IMG/VR virus record: IMGVR_UViG_3300023192_003309
Location: 1 to 45,102 of that record
DNA from: a virus
Reading direction: 5' to 3' (one strand)
Length of the DNA stretch: 45,102 bases
The notes beneath the pieces are model-generated. The model worked only from the letters and a program-made list of their open reading frames with translations. It made no database searches and was not told the origin of the DNA. Made by a program: the position numbers and the translations under genes. Shown here in pieces: positions 1-7,547 of this stretch (its first letter is position 1; every line of letters starts with the position of its first letter).

Positions 1-344
1 AGGCTTCCAGTGTCTCTGTCACCGTGGCCAGCAATGCGTTTACAGGGCCTACCACTTTGGTTTTAGGTGCCCATACCTTTACTACAGGAGTGGATTTTGA
101 GATTGGAGCGGCTGACACCGATACCGCAACTAATCTCAACGCTGCCATCAACGCTACGGCAGGTTTTAGCTCTACCCTTCCGGCACCCACTGTCGTCTTG
201 ATTAGGGGCTTAGTAGGCCCTCTCGGAAACGCCATGGAGTTTCGTGCCATTGGCACGAGCCCCTACTGCCTGACTTTACAGACAGCGACTGGACGCATGA
301 GATCGGCTGAACCGCATATCACACACGCCACTATTACCTCATAG
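1..344 (+). CDS. C-terminal end of a beta-rich phage structural protein (5' truncated)
   Basis: The reading frame is open from base 3 and runs off the left edge, so this is only the last ~113 residues of a longer protein. A GTG at base 24 is in frame but has no ribosome binding site, so I treat the gene as truncated rather than starting there. The sequence is rich in Thr, Ala, Gly and Asn, with alternating hydrophobic residues (for example TTLVLGAHTFTTG, then DTATNLNAAINA). That pattern is common in repeated beta-modules of phage tail and virion proteins. It lies just upstream of the terminase genes. Family not identified; virion role inferred from composition and position. Confidence 0.6.
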   Translation, partial: ASSVSVTVASNAFTGPTTLVLGAHTFTTGVDFEIGAADTDTATNLNAAINATAGFSSTLPAPTVVLIRGLVGPLGNAMEFRAIGTSPYCLTLQTATGRMRSAEPHITHATITS

Positions 345-370
345 GGGTAAGATACTGACATGGAGGTTTT

Positions 371-1054
371 ATGGCGGTCGCCAGAGCCAGACAGACCAAA
401 GAAGACAGGGAACGTATCTTAGCGGTTATTCCTGAGGGCACTAAACGAGTTCAAGTGCTTGGGACAGATGGGCGCACCCAATACAAGCGCCCAGATGATA
501 TCCTTCTTGATTCTGATGAGATTGTTTTAAGTTCCGATGGGACACCCGTAGTCATGCGGGGTCGCCCAGGGCGTAAACCTCGCATCCAACTTCAACCTGT
601 ATCTTCCAATGTGGCTGAAGTGGCTGAAGCCAGAGTTGCCCATATTGAAAATACCCCTCTGCTGAAAGCTACTAAAAAGGATGCTGAGGGGGACGGTGTT
701 CTACATGCTTTATTGGTAGGCATGGCTGAAGAAGCCGCCGCTATCGAATTTGAGAGGCAAGAAGCGGAACGCCACGGGAGGGACACTTCCAATCTTTCTG
801 CTAAACGGGCTCGCGTCCTCAAAGGCATGGCCGATACTTGGCTCAAGAGAAAGGAAAAGTTGGAGGGGGGCTTAGTAGACCTTGAATCTCCTGCATTTGA
901 AAAACTCTTTGGGTTTGTGTTGGAGACAATGCGTGCAGCTTTAGAGGACACTTCCATACGGCCCGAGCAGATCGAAACCGTGTTTGCCAAGTTAGGAAAG
1001 CGGCTGAATACCGGTTGGAAAGCAGACGCCAAAGCCCGTATGCAGGATAAATAA
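371..1054 (+). CDS. Probable terminase small subunit (AT-hook DNA-binding protein)
   Basis: 227 residues, starting at an ATG preceded by GGAGG (362-366). Its stop overlaps the ATG of the terminase large subunit by one base (TAATG), so the two are translationally coupled. Residues 63-71 (RGRPGRKPR) form an AT-hook core that would bind the minor groove of AT-rich DNA. The C-terminal half (about 110-227) is predicted helical and highly charged. Small terminase subunits recognise packaging sites and usually sit directly upstream of TerL; that position plus the DNA-binding motif is the basis of the call. Sequence similarity to a known TerS family was not recognised, so it could be another DNA-binding protein of the packaging region. 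Confidence 0.5.
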   Translation: MAVARARQTKEDRERILAVIPEGTKRVQVLGTDGRTQYKRPDDILLDSDEIVLSSDGTPVVMRGRPGRKPRIQLQPVSSNVAEVAEARVAHIENTPLLKATKKDAEGDGVLHALLVGMAEEAAAIEFERQEAERHGRDTSNLSAKRARVLKGMADTWLKRKEKLEGGLVDLESPAFEKLFGFVLETMRAALEDTSIRPEQIETVFAKLGKRLNTGWKADAKARMQDK

Positions 1055-2973
1055 TGGGGCTCGCTGAGTTAGCGACATCCATTGGGATGCAGGCCGTTTC
1101 CAATACCCCTAAGGAAGCGGATGTCATCACTTTTATCGAGTCTGCGTGGGGGCTGGGATTAAAACTATTTCCTATACAGCGCCTTGTTTTGAAAGCCCAT
1201 TATGGTTTGGAGTTAGACGATAATCCTCATGGTTTCCCGTTGGATGTTCCGGTTCCTGAAGACCATCCTAATTTCGATGCGGATTTAGTAGACAATGATG
1301 GCTACTACGCGCTTCGTATTCCTATTTCTGATTGGCGGCGAGAGAATCGGCAATGCTTCACCGAAGCTGGGTACTTGCGCCATCTTTACGCAGAAGGACG
1401 CAGCAATGTTGAATTCATCAAGCCGGGACACCAACGCCGAGAAATGATCCTGAGCATCGGGCGACGGTCAGGAAAAACACTCCTTTCTTCTTGTATTGCT
1501 GCTTATGAAACCTACAAGCTGATCCTGAAAGGACACCCCCAACCTTATTATGGGCTTCCCGACTCTAACGTCATCCAAATCATCTCAGTCGCCACCGATA
1601 AGGATCAGGCCGGTCTGCTTTATCGCGAAGTACATGGTCATTTCCTAAACTGTGATTTTTTCGCAGCGTATTTAGCAAATGCCACGCAGAGCTTTGCCAC
1701 CTTTCAGACCCCCCATGACATTGCCAAGTTCGGGCGGTACTCGGATAATCCTCGTGCTCGGTTTTCTCTAAAAATTACTTTCCGCTCTTGTGTGGCCAAG
1801 GGGCTTCGCGGTGCTGGTAACTTGGTGGTCATTCTCGATGAGGTAGCCCACTTTACTGATAAGGGGCAGTCGGGCGCAGAAGAAGTCTACAACGCGGTTA
1901 CTCCGTCTACTTCCGCATTCTCTCATAAAGACCCCGCAGACCACCGCAAACCCATCGGCCCGGTGGAAGGTCGCATTATCCTCATCTCTTCCCCTCTGGG
2001 CAAGCAGGGGCACTTCTACAAGCTATTTCAGATTGGGATGAGAGGGAGCCGCGCCGCAGAGAACATGCTGTGTATTGAGGCCCCTACATGGGAGGTAAAC
2101 CCCACCGTTCCAGCCAGTGAGTTTGAGAAGCACTATGTAAAAGACCCGGCAGTGTTTTTCACTGAGTACGGGGGTCAATTCAGTGATCGAACAAGAGGTT
2201 GGATTGAGGATGCCAAAGACTTATTGGCCTGTGTGGATCCCTCCAAGAAAGCACATTTCAAAGCTCCCCCCAAGGCCCCGCACTTCATGGGCCTCGACGT
2301 AGCGTTGGCTGGTGACTACACCGCCGTAGCTATTGGACACAATGATCCACAGGGGAACGTCGTCTTAGACCATATTGCTCGTATCCAAGCTGGAGAGGGA
2401 GACTTCGTAGACTACGACCGATTGGAATTTGATGCGGTAGCAGATTGGGTGGCCGATTTTGCTAAACGCTTCTACATTTCGGAAGGAATGTTTGATCAGT
2501 GGTCTGGCATTCCCATGGAGCAAGCCTTGAAAAAGAGAGGGCTGGCTCAAATGAAGTCAGTCCACCACACACGCCAACTTTCCAGCCAAATGTTCCAGAA
2601 TTTCAAGGACATGATGTTGGACAAGAGATTGGTGCTTTACAATAATCCCATTCCTGAGGGGGAAGAAAATTGCGACTACATCGCAGAGTTATTGGAGCTT
2701 CAAGCTGAGACGGTGAGTAAGTACATCATTCGTGTGGAAGCCCCCCAGATGGATGGAAAACACGATGACCTCTCTGATGCCTTGATTCGGATGGTGTGGT
2801 GTGCGACTCAAAACGCCACTAAAACCCATGTGATTACAGGAGTGCGGGCCGGAACGCACTCCGGCATGTACGCCGCACAACAATCACGGTTTGGACGCAC
2901 GCCTAAGCGCGTGCGAGGAGGTTCCCATCCCTCTCGCAGTATCCCCAAGGGTGGAAAAACCCGGATCGAGTAA
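1054..2973 (+). CDS. terL: Terminase large subunit (packaging ATPase-nuclease)
   Basis: 639 residues. It powers translocation of phage DNA through the portal into the prohead and cuts the concatemer. The ATPase domain is visible: a Walker A-type loop GRRSGKT at residues 136-142 and a Walker B strand LVVILDE at 257-263, with the catalytic Glu263. The C-terminal RNase H-like nuclease domain begins with GLDVALAGDYTAVAIG (Asp415 likely metal ligand). It continues with FDQWSG (Asp481) and HDDLSDA (570-576, Asp575), the usual acidic cluster. The C-terminal tail is basic (RVRGGSHPSRS), as often seen. Length fits large-phage terminases (roughly 500-700 residues). It follows the probable small subunit by a one-base overlap. 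Confidence 0.95.
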   Translation: MGLAELATSIGMQAVSNTPKEADVITFIESAWGLGLKLFPIQRLVLKAHYGLELDDNPHGFPLDVPVPEDHPNFDADLVDNDGYYALRIPISDWRRENRQCFTEAGYLRHLYAEGRSNVEFIKPGHQRREMILSIGRRSGKTLLSSCIAAYETYKLILKGHPQPYYGLPDSNVIQIISVATDKDQAGLLYREVHGHFLNCDFFAAYLANATQSFATFQTPHDIAKFGRYSDNPRARFSLKITFRSCVAKGLRGAGNLVVILDEVAHFTDKGQSGAEEVYNAVTPSTSAFSHKDPADHRKPIGPVEGRIILISSPLGKQGHFYKLFQIGMRGSRAAENMLCIEAPTWEVNPTVPASEFEKHYVKDPAVFFTEYGGQFSDRTRGWIEDAKDLLACVDPSKKAHFKAPPKAPHFMGLDVALAGDYTAVAIGHNDPQGNVVLDHIARIQAGEGDFVDYDRLEFDAVADWVADFAKRFYISEGMFDQWSGIPMEQALKKRGLAQMKSVHHTRQLSSQMFQNFKDMMLDKRLVLYNNPIPEGEENCDYIAELLELQAETVSKYIIRVEAPQMDGKHDDLSDALIRMVWCATQNATKTHVITGVRAGTHSGMYAAQQSRFGRTPKRVRGGSHPSRSIPKGGKTRIE

Positions 2974-3024
2974 AGGCGAGGCCGGTAAGGTGTCTATGCC
3001 ACATGGGGAACAGGAGTTTTAGGC

Positions 3025-3420
3025 ATGGGATCATCTTACACCACCCCAAGCAATTACGGCTTCACAAACACCGTGTGGCACTGTGCGGATGTCCGAAGTG
3101 ACGCCTATGCCATGAGTACGCGAGATATCTTTGGGGGACCAGCGACGGTCTACGATATTTATATGGAAAATCGCTCCAATGGTCCCGTCTATGTAAAGCT
3201 GTATAACAAGAGATTGGAAATCAAGGATGGGTCAGTATCCGGCCTAATGGCTCCTGTTATGATCTTTTCGGTGTATCCGGGTGCGAGCTATTCGATTCCT
3301 TTCCCTTCGGGATACGCATTCTCTAATGCCGTGACTGTACGTGCCGTGCAAGAACCCGGCACAGATGGAACCACGGACCCTGCCCCAACGGATGTTACCG
3401 TTATGATAATGGGACGCTGA
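3025..3420 (+). CDS. Small beta-rich virion-type protein, paralogue 1
   Basis: 131 residues; ATG preceded by CAGGAG (3012-3017). Predicted mostly beta strand, with the pattern MENRSNGPVYVKLYNKR followed by a YPGASYSIPFPSGYAFSNAVTVRAV segment. The next gene shares this architecture (ENRSNGPVYVKLYN versus DNTKGEKAVYLKLWN, then a proline-containing strand pair and a C-terminal T/D-rich strand ending in VMIM or IRML). The pair therefore looks like a tandem duplication. It sits between TerL and the portal, where head decoration or head-fibre proteins are often encoded. Role inferred; family not recognised. Confidence 0.6.
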   Translation: MGSSYTTPSNYGFTNTVWHCADVRSDAYAMSTRDIFGGPATVYDIYMENRSNGPVYVKLYNKRLEIKDGSVSGLMAPVMIFSVYPGASYSIPFPSGYAFSNAVTVRAVQEPGTDGTTDPAPTDVTVMIMGR

Positions 3421-3421
3421 A

Positions 3422-3835
3422 ATGCCAAGTGTAGGGAAAAAAGTTCAAGTCCCGCTTATTGACGGTGAGCTAGATTACATTTACGACGAAGGGCTTAATC
3501 CGGGCCTCTCTACTTTCTGGTGTGGTGAAAGTGCGTTGGTGATGGTGGAGATAGACAACACCAAAGGCGAAAAGGCCGTTTATCTCAAGCTCTGGAACGC
3601 TGATAGTAGCAACCAACCGGTATTTGGTGGCACTGCTCCAGATATGCAATTCCCGTGCCCTGCATTATCCACTGTGGCTTACCCCATAATCTCTAAAGGT
3701 GCCAACGGTAGACCTTACTTCACCAAGGGTGTTTGGTACGGCGTTTTAACGGTAGCGGGAACAGCCGGAACAGCCACAGACATCCCTCTTGAGGACACTG
3801 ATCCAGTAATAAGAATGTTGACAGCCCTACAATAA
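3422..3835 (+). CDS. Small beta-rich virion-type protein, paralogue 2
   Basis: 137 residues, starting one base after the stop of the preceding gene, so both are likely translated from one transcript. Residues ~40-56 (VEIDNTKGEKAVYLKLWN) align by eye with the preceding protein, and both continue into strands ending near TGVW-YGVLTV / YAF-SNAVTV. It contains two cysteines, Cys34 and the Cys of the FPCPAL segment, that the paralogue lacks at equivalent places. Probable head decoration or other structural protein by position; not recognised as a named family. Confidence 0.6.
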   Translation: MPSVGKKVQVPLIDGELDYIYDEGLNPGLSTFWCGESALVMVEIDNTKGEKAVYLKLWNADSSNQPVFGGTAPDMQFPCPALSTVAYPIISKGANGRPYFTKGVWYGVLTVAGTAGTATDIPLEDTDPVIRMLTALQ

Positions 3836-3911
3836 GAATGTTGGCACCAAAGAATTGATCCCACCGGGATACGGTAGGGCTCCTATGAAAACGAAAGCAT
3901 AGGAGAATAGT

Positions 3912-4490
3912 GTGGCTACCTTTGTTCAACATTCCGATACCGGCGCAGAACTTGACGTTCAACTCATGTTCCCTGGTGATCGCTTTCCGGTGGTTGCAGG
4001 TCCGGTTCTCTTGGCGAATGGTTGGCGTGGTGGCATTTTCGTTATGTATGCCACTGGCACAACGGACTTTACGGTTGAATTGAGTGACGGCAACTCTGCG
4101 ACCGGTTTTCTCCTTTTTCAATCCGAGGACTATAATCTGGCCCTTCCTTTTGGAAGCCCTCGTCCTGGTTCTCCCGCCAACTTCATCTCCCAACAAGTAT
4201 TGTCTGGAAGGGGGGGCCAGAACGTCACCACCATGATTAGTGGTGGAACAAGGGCTTTCTTCAACCAATTTGAGACTGTGGCTCTGACCGGTGGGGGTGC
4301 CCGAGCCGGTGGTGCTATCACTTACGTTCTCACTGAAGATTTGAAAATCAGTGAAAACGGGCTCCTGTGTAATGACTCGGACGTAAACTTAGCCGCAGCG
4401 GGGGTCACTACACCCCAGGTTGTCGGTATTGTATCTGCGATACCCTCCGCGCTCAACACCAACCGCTTATGTTTGGACCTCAAGTATTAG
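3912..4490 (+). CDS. Beta-rich virion-type protein
   Basis: 192 residues, starting at GTG with AGGAG (3901-3905) seven bases upstream. It is rich in Gly, Thr and hydrophobic residues in a strand-turn pattern (GGIFVMYATGTTDFTVELSDG), with a central glycine/arginine segment (VLSGRGGQNVTTMISGG). This is the third small beta-rich protein in a row before the portal. The DFTVELSDGN strand resembles the VKLYN/LKLWN strands of the two upstream paralogues, so it may be a longer, diverged member. No enzymatic motif is visible. Head decoration or stalk protein is the most likely role, inferred from position only. Confidence 0.55.
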   Translation: MATFVQHSDTGAELDVQLMFPGDRFPVVAGPVLLANGWRGGIFVMYATGTTDFTVELSDGNSATGFLLFQSEDYNLALPFGSPRPGSPANFISQQVLSGRGGQNVTTMISGGTRAFFNQFETVALTGGGARAGGAITYVLTEDLKISENGLLCNDSDVNLAAAGVTTPQVVGIVSAIPSALNTNRLCLDLKY

Positions 4491-4499
4491 GAAACCTTT

Positions 4500-4842
4500 G
4501 TGCCTTCACGCTACACCATTTCCAGCCTTGACCTTGACCGCCAGATTAAATCCCATCTGGAACAGGCCGAAAGAGAAGTACGTGCGGCTATGGGGGTAGC
4601 CCGCCAAGGCAGACGAGTGGTCGGGGGGGCCTCTTGCACGGCGCACAGAACGTGATTTAGGGGTTTTAGTGAGAGCCATAGAGAGTGTTCGGAGTCTTTC
4701 CAAGGCTGATGCCCAAACCGATCCTGATCTGATTCCCGAGGATGTGCGAGCCCAGGAATGGCGGGAAACGCGGGAGGTAACCAGACAAGCTCGCCTCACT
4801 GCCATTCAGGGATCTGAAAGTCCCGCCAGAGGTGACGGATGA
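4500..4842 (+). CDS. Small helical charged protein, reading frame broken at a G7 run
   Basis: Starting at GTG 4500 the frame reads about 51 codons, then meets TGA at 4653-4655. A second frame is open from 4600 to TGA 4840-4842, and its protein (LARRTERDLGVLVRAIESV, later EWRETREVTRQARL) has the same helical, Arg/Glu-rich character as the first part. The two join naturally if the run of seven G at 4623-4629 is read as six, giving one 113-residue protein. The second frame ends in an ATGA overlap with the portal gene, as expected for a coupled upstream cistron. The break could be a homopolymer sequencing error, a true mutation, or programmed +1 frameshifting. Function unknown; possibly a portal-associated or scaffold-like helical protein. 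Confidence 0.55.
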
Positions 4843-6557
4843 CAACAAAAGATGATGAAGTCGGGACGCCCGTAGGAAAAGTCCCATCAGGGAACGGCAA
4901 GGAAAAGGGAGCCCAAACCAGTAAGCCTCGGCGGGTAGTTACCGCTGCGATGCGTGCCAAGTTTGGTTCCTTTACAACTGGTTTAGGGCACGCGGGCACC
5001 ATGGAAGGGGTCGGCGGCAACTTTTACAGCCCTGAACTCAGCACTGATTTTCTGGAGCTTCCTCAGTCGCTCCATGAGCAGTGGAATTACTACCGTTTTT
5101 TCTATCGGTCGGAACCCTTTGTAGGACAAGCCATCGATCTCCATACGGAATTACCTTTATCCAAAATCCGTATCGGTATTCCTGAGGCTCAAAACCGAGA
5201 TATTGCGGAAGCCGCTACTCGTTTCTGTACCCGGTGGGCAGACAAGGTTGGTCTTCTTCAGCGCCTGATTGCCATCGTTCACGAATACCACCTCATCGGA
5301 GAAGTCTTTATCTGGTGCGAGGATAGCTCCGCTGAAATGCCCCGCGAGATTCGGGAAGAACTGAGACGCACCTTGTTGGAAGATGGCGACGTAGAAGAAG
5401 AATGGGTGGATCGCGAAGACGCTGATGAGAAGGCTGTGGAATGGTTGGCTAAGAACTATGCAGGATGGACTTCCCTCCGCGTGCTGCCTCCCGAACAGGT
5501 CAAGATGGAGTCCTTCAACTTCACAGACGAACGCATCTTTGAATTGATCCCTGATTCCAAAACTAAAGAGATTGTGGAGAAAGCCCAGGCAGGTGATCCT
5601 CAGGCCAAACGGATAGTGGAATCGATGCCTCCCGAAGTCGTCAAAGCCATTGTGGGTGGGGAGAACATCCCCCTCAACACCGATCCAGATGCCGGATCGT
5701 TCATCTACTATTTGGCGAACCGCAAATCGGACTACGACACGCGAGGGCGTTCTGTTCTAGAGCGGTGTATGCGTGTTCTCGTTTACCGAGACAAGTTGCG
5801 TCAAGCCCAGACCAGTATTGCTTCGCGCCACATGACTCCTATTCGCATTGTTTCTGGCGAAGACTTGGATATTTCTGATGTAGATGCGTTGCGCGAACAG
5901 GTAGACATGGCTCTCCAAGACCCGGACTACTCGATTATCGCCAACTTCCCGGTTGAGTGGAACGAGATGGGGGCTGACCAACGCCTTCTTGATCTGGGCA
6001 CAGAATACGACCTTACTGATCGACAGCTTTATTCAGGATTGGGCGTTACCGAAGGGCTCCTTTCGGGAGAATCTTCTTATTCGGGTGATCGCATCAATCT
6101 GGAAGTGATCAACACCCGATACATGCTGCTCAGAGAGCAACTTCAGGACTTGGTTCAAAAGAATTTTTTTCGTCCTATGTGTGCCCGCATGGGTTTTGTA
6201 GAAACAGATCCAGACGGGGAAGAGAGAGTTATCGTTCCTTCTCTTACTTTCACTCGCTTGGCTCTGCGGGATAACCGCGACACATTCGACCACCTCTACA
6301 ACCTTTACACCAAGGGCAGTTTGGACGTAGACACGATTCTGGAACTCTTGAATCTCGACCCGGTTGCGGTACGCGAGAAGATTAAGCGTGATCTATTCAC
6401 TGTAAATGACCCCACTTTCAATGAAGTGATGCGAGGGATTTACGGCGATGCTGGCCGAGCTATCGCGGAGAATTCCGATGTGGCTGAAAAGATCGCGGAC
6501 AACTTGGGCCTCAAGTTTGAAAAGCCCAAGGAGGAGAAGGGGGGCGGTCGCTTCTGA
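4839..6557 (+). CDS. Portal protein
   Basis: 572 residues. The portal forms the dodecameric ring at the head vertex through which TerL pumps DNA. The call rests on the order of segments: an N-terminal disordered region, then EQWNYYRFFYRSEPFVGQAIDLH, a stretch typical of myovirus portals. It continues with LHTELPLSKIRIGIP and a long helical wing, then LGVTEGLLSGESSYS. A further stretch, INTRYMLLREQLQDLVQKNF, resembles the portal stem/crown helices. Position after TerL and length (usually 450-600) agree. The start ATG overlaps the upstream frame's TGA (ATGA). The C-terminus is Lys/Glu-rich and ends in a glycine run. Confidence 0.88.
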   Translation: MTTKDDEVGTPVGKVPSGNGKEKGAQTSKPRRVVTAAMRAKFGSFTTGLGHAGTMEGVGGNFYSPELSTDFLELPQSLHEQWNYYRFFYRSEPFVGQAIDLHTELPLSKIRIGIPEAQNRDIAEAATRFCTRWADKVGLLQRLIAIVHEYHLIGEVFIWCEDSSAEMPREIREELRRTLLEDGDVEEEWVDREDADEKAVEWLAKNYAGWTSLRVLPPEQVKMESFNFTDERIFELIPDSKTKEIVEKAQAGDPQAKRIVESMPPEVVKAIVGGENIPLNTDPDAGSFIYYLANRKSDYDTRGRSVLERCMRVLVYRDKLRQAQTSIASRHMTPIRIVSGEDLDISDVDALREQVDMALQDPDYSIIANFPVEWNEMGADQRLLDLGTEYDLTDRQLYSGLGVTEGLLSGESSYSGDRINLEVINTRYMLLREQLQDLVQKNFFRPMCARMGFVETDPDGEERVIVPSLTFTRLALRDNRDTFDHLYNLYTKGSLDVDTILELLNLDPVAVREKIKRDLFTVNDPTFNEVMRGIYGDAGRAIAENSDVAEKIADNLGLKFEKPKEEKGGGRF

Positions 6558-6589
6558 TCTTATAGGAGTGGGGAAGCGAGGAAAGTGGC

Positions 6590-7372
6590 ATGGCAAATAA
6601 ACGTAAAGCGGTCTACACGGGCATCATCTTAGACAACCCCAACGATCTTCTTCGATGGTGGAAGAACACTATCGGAGATGTTCACTCTAAGAAATACGCC
6701 CACCACATGACAATCAAATTCAAGCCTTCCCCCTCCGAAGTTTTGGCTCTCCCTATCGGGGCTCCAGTCACTCTTCAGATTGTTGGGTGGGCCGGTGATG
6801 AAAAAGGCCAAGTTGTAGAGGTAAAAGCGAGTGGGGGGATCAAAAGTGGAAACACTACCCCCCATGTCACCGTCGCCACAGATGGGACTTCTCCGGTTTA
6901 CAGCAACGATCTTTTAGCCCGAGGAATAAAGCGTGTTGCTGGCCCGACCCTCAAAGGACGTGTGGGCTTATTTACGGGTAAAGAAGATCAATTCGATTTA
7001 GATGACACCATCTATGAAGAACCTTCCAAAGCCGCTGCGGTGCGTTCAGTGATGGAGCGTAAAGGTGCCTTTGGAAAAACTGTGGCACTCGTAGTGGGGG
7101 CTCACGGGGGAGACGCAGAGCTTCAACAATCAGCCTTAGACCTTGTGAATATGGAATTACGAGAAGAAATACGCAAGAAGTTCGGGCGCATTTCTTATCG
7201 GAGTGGGGCTCGCCCTCAAGGTGGCAACACCATGCTTCGTATAGTTATCAAGGGTGAGGAAGAGGTCTTGGAAGCTGTGCGTGAGTTTACCAAAGACCAA
7301 TTAGGGATGCGGTGGGGGGGAGTTACCCTTTCGTTCACCCTTTTCGATAATGGTCGGAAAGTAAGGATCTGA
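6590..7372 (+). CDS. 2H phosphoesterase-like protein (RNA repair or cyclic-nucleotide cleavage)
   Basis: 260 residues; ATG preceded by GAGGAAAG. Residues 1-~100 carry the two HxT signatures of the 2H phosphoesterase superfamily: His39-Met-Thr41 in the strand HHMTIKF and His92-Val-Thr94 in PHVTVAT. They are about 50 residues apart and each follows a strand pattern (YTGIILD opens the domain). Known 2H enzymes cleave 2',3'-cyclic phosphates, 2'-5' oligoadenylates or, in the phage anti-CBASS protein Acb1, cyclic nucleotide signals. The domain also recalls RNA-repair-associated 2H proteins. The C-terminal ~110 residues, with a VALVVGAHGGDAELQ strand and a later VLEAVREF helix, were not recognised. 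It lies between the portal gene and a leftward accessory block. Substrate unknown. Confidence 0.65.
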   Translation: MANKRKAVYTGIILDNPNDLLRWWKNTIGDVHSKKYAHHMTIKFKPSPSEVLALPIGAPVTLQIVGWAGDEKGQVVEVKASGGIKSGNTTPHVTVATDGTSPVYSNDLLARGIKRVAGPTLKGRVGLFTGKEDQFDLDDTIYEEPSKAAAVRSVMERKGAFGKTVALVVGAHGGDAELQQSALDLVNMELREEIRKKFGRISYRSGARPQGGNTMLRIVIKGEEEVLEAVREFTKDQLGMRWGGVTLSFTLFDNGRKVRI

Positions 7373-7547
7373 CTTCCGCGTGTGCGCGGGTAGCGGTTTT
7401 ATAGCACCCAATCCATACCCCCATCCGATCCCAAAGATGATGACCATCTAGGAAATACGCTCCCCACGGGTGGTGGATTTCATAGGCACCCACCACCACA
7501 AGTGGCGTGGGGAAAAGAAAAGGGATGTCCCTAGACGCGGCTTCCAT
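7335..7547 (-). CDS. Small hypothetical protein, Trp/His-rich
   Basis: 70 residues. The start ATG at 7547 is preceded by AGGAG five bases away, and the start overlaps the 3' end of the upstream 613-residue gene by 17 bases, suggesting translational coupling. The sequence has a strand-rich opening (PLVVVGAYEIHHPWGAYFLDG) and a helical end (ATRAHAEVRSLLSDHYRKG). Its 3' end overlaps the convergent 2H-phosphoesterase-like gene by 38 bases. Family not recognised. The start site and plausible composition support a real gene, though the convergent overlap leaves some doubt. Confidence 0.5.
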   Translation of the reverse strand: MEAASRDIPFLFPTPLVVVGAYEIHHPWGAYFLDGHHLWDRMGVWIGCYKTATRAHAEVRSLLSDHYRKG

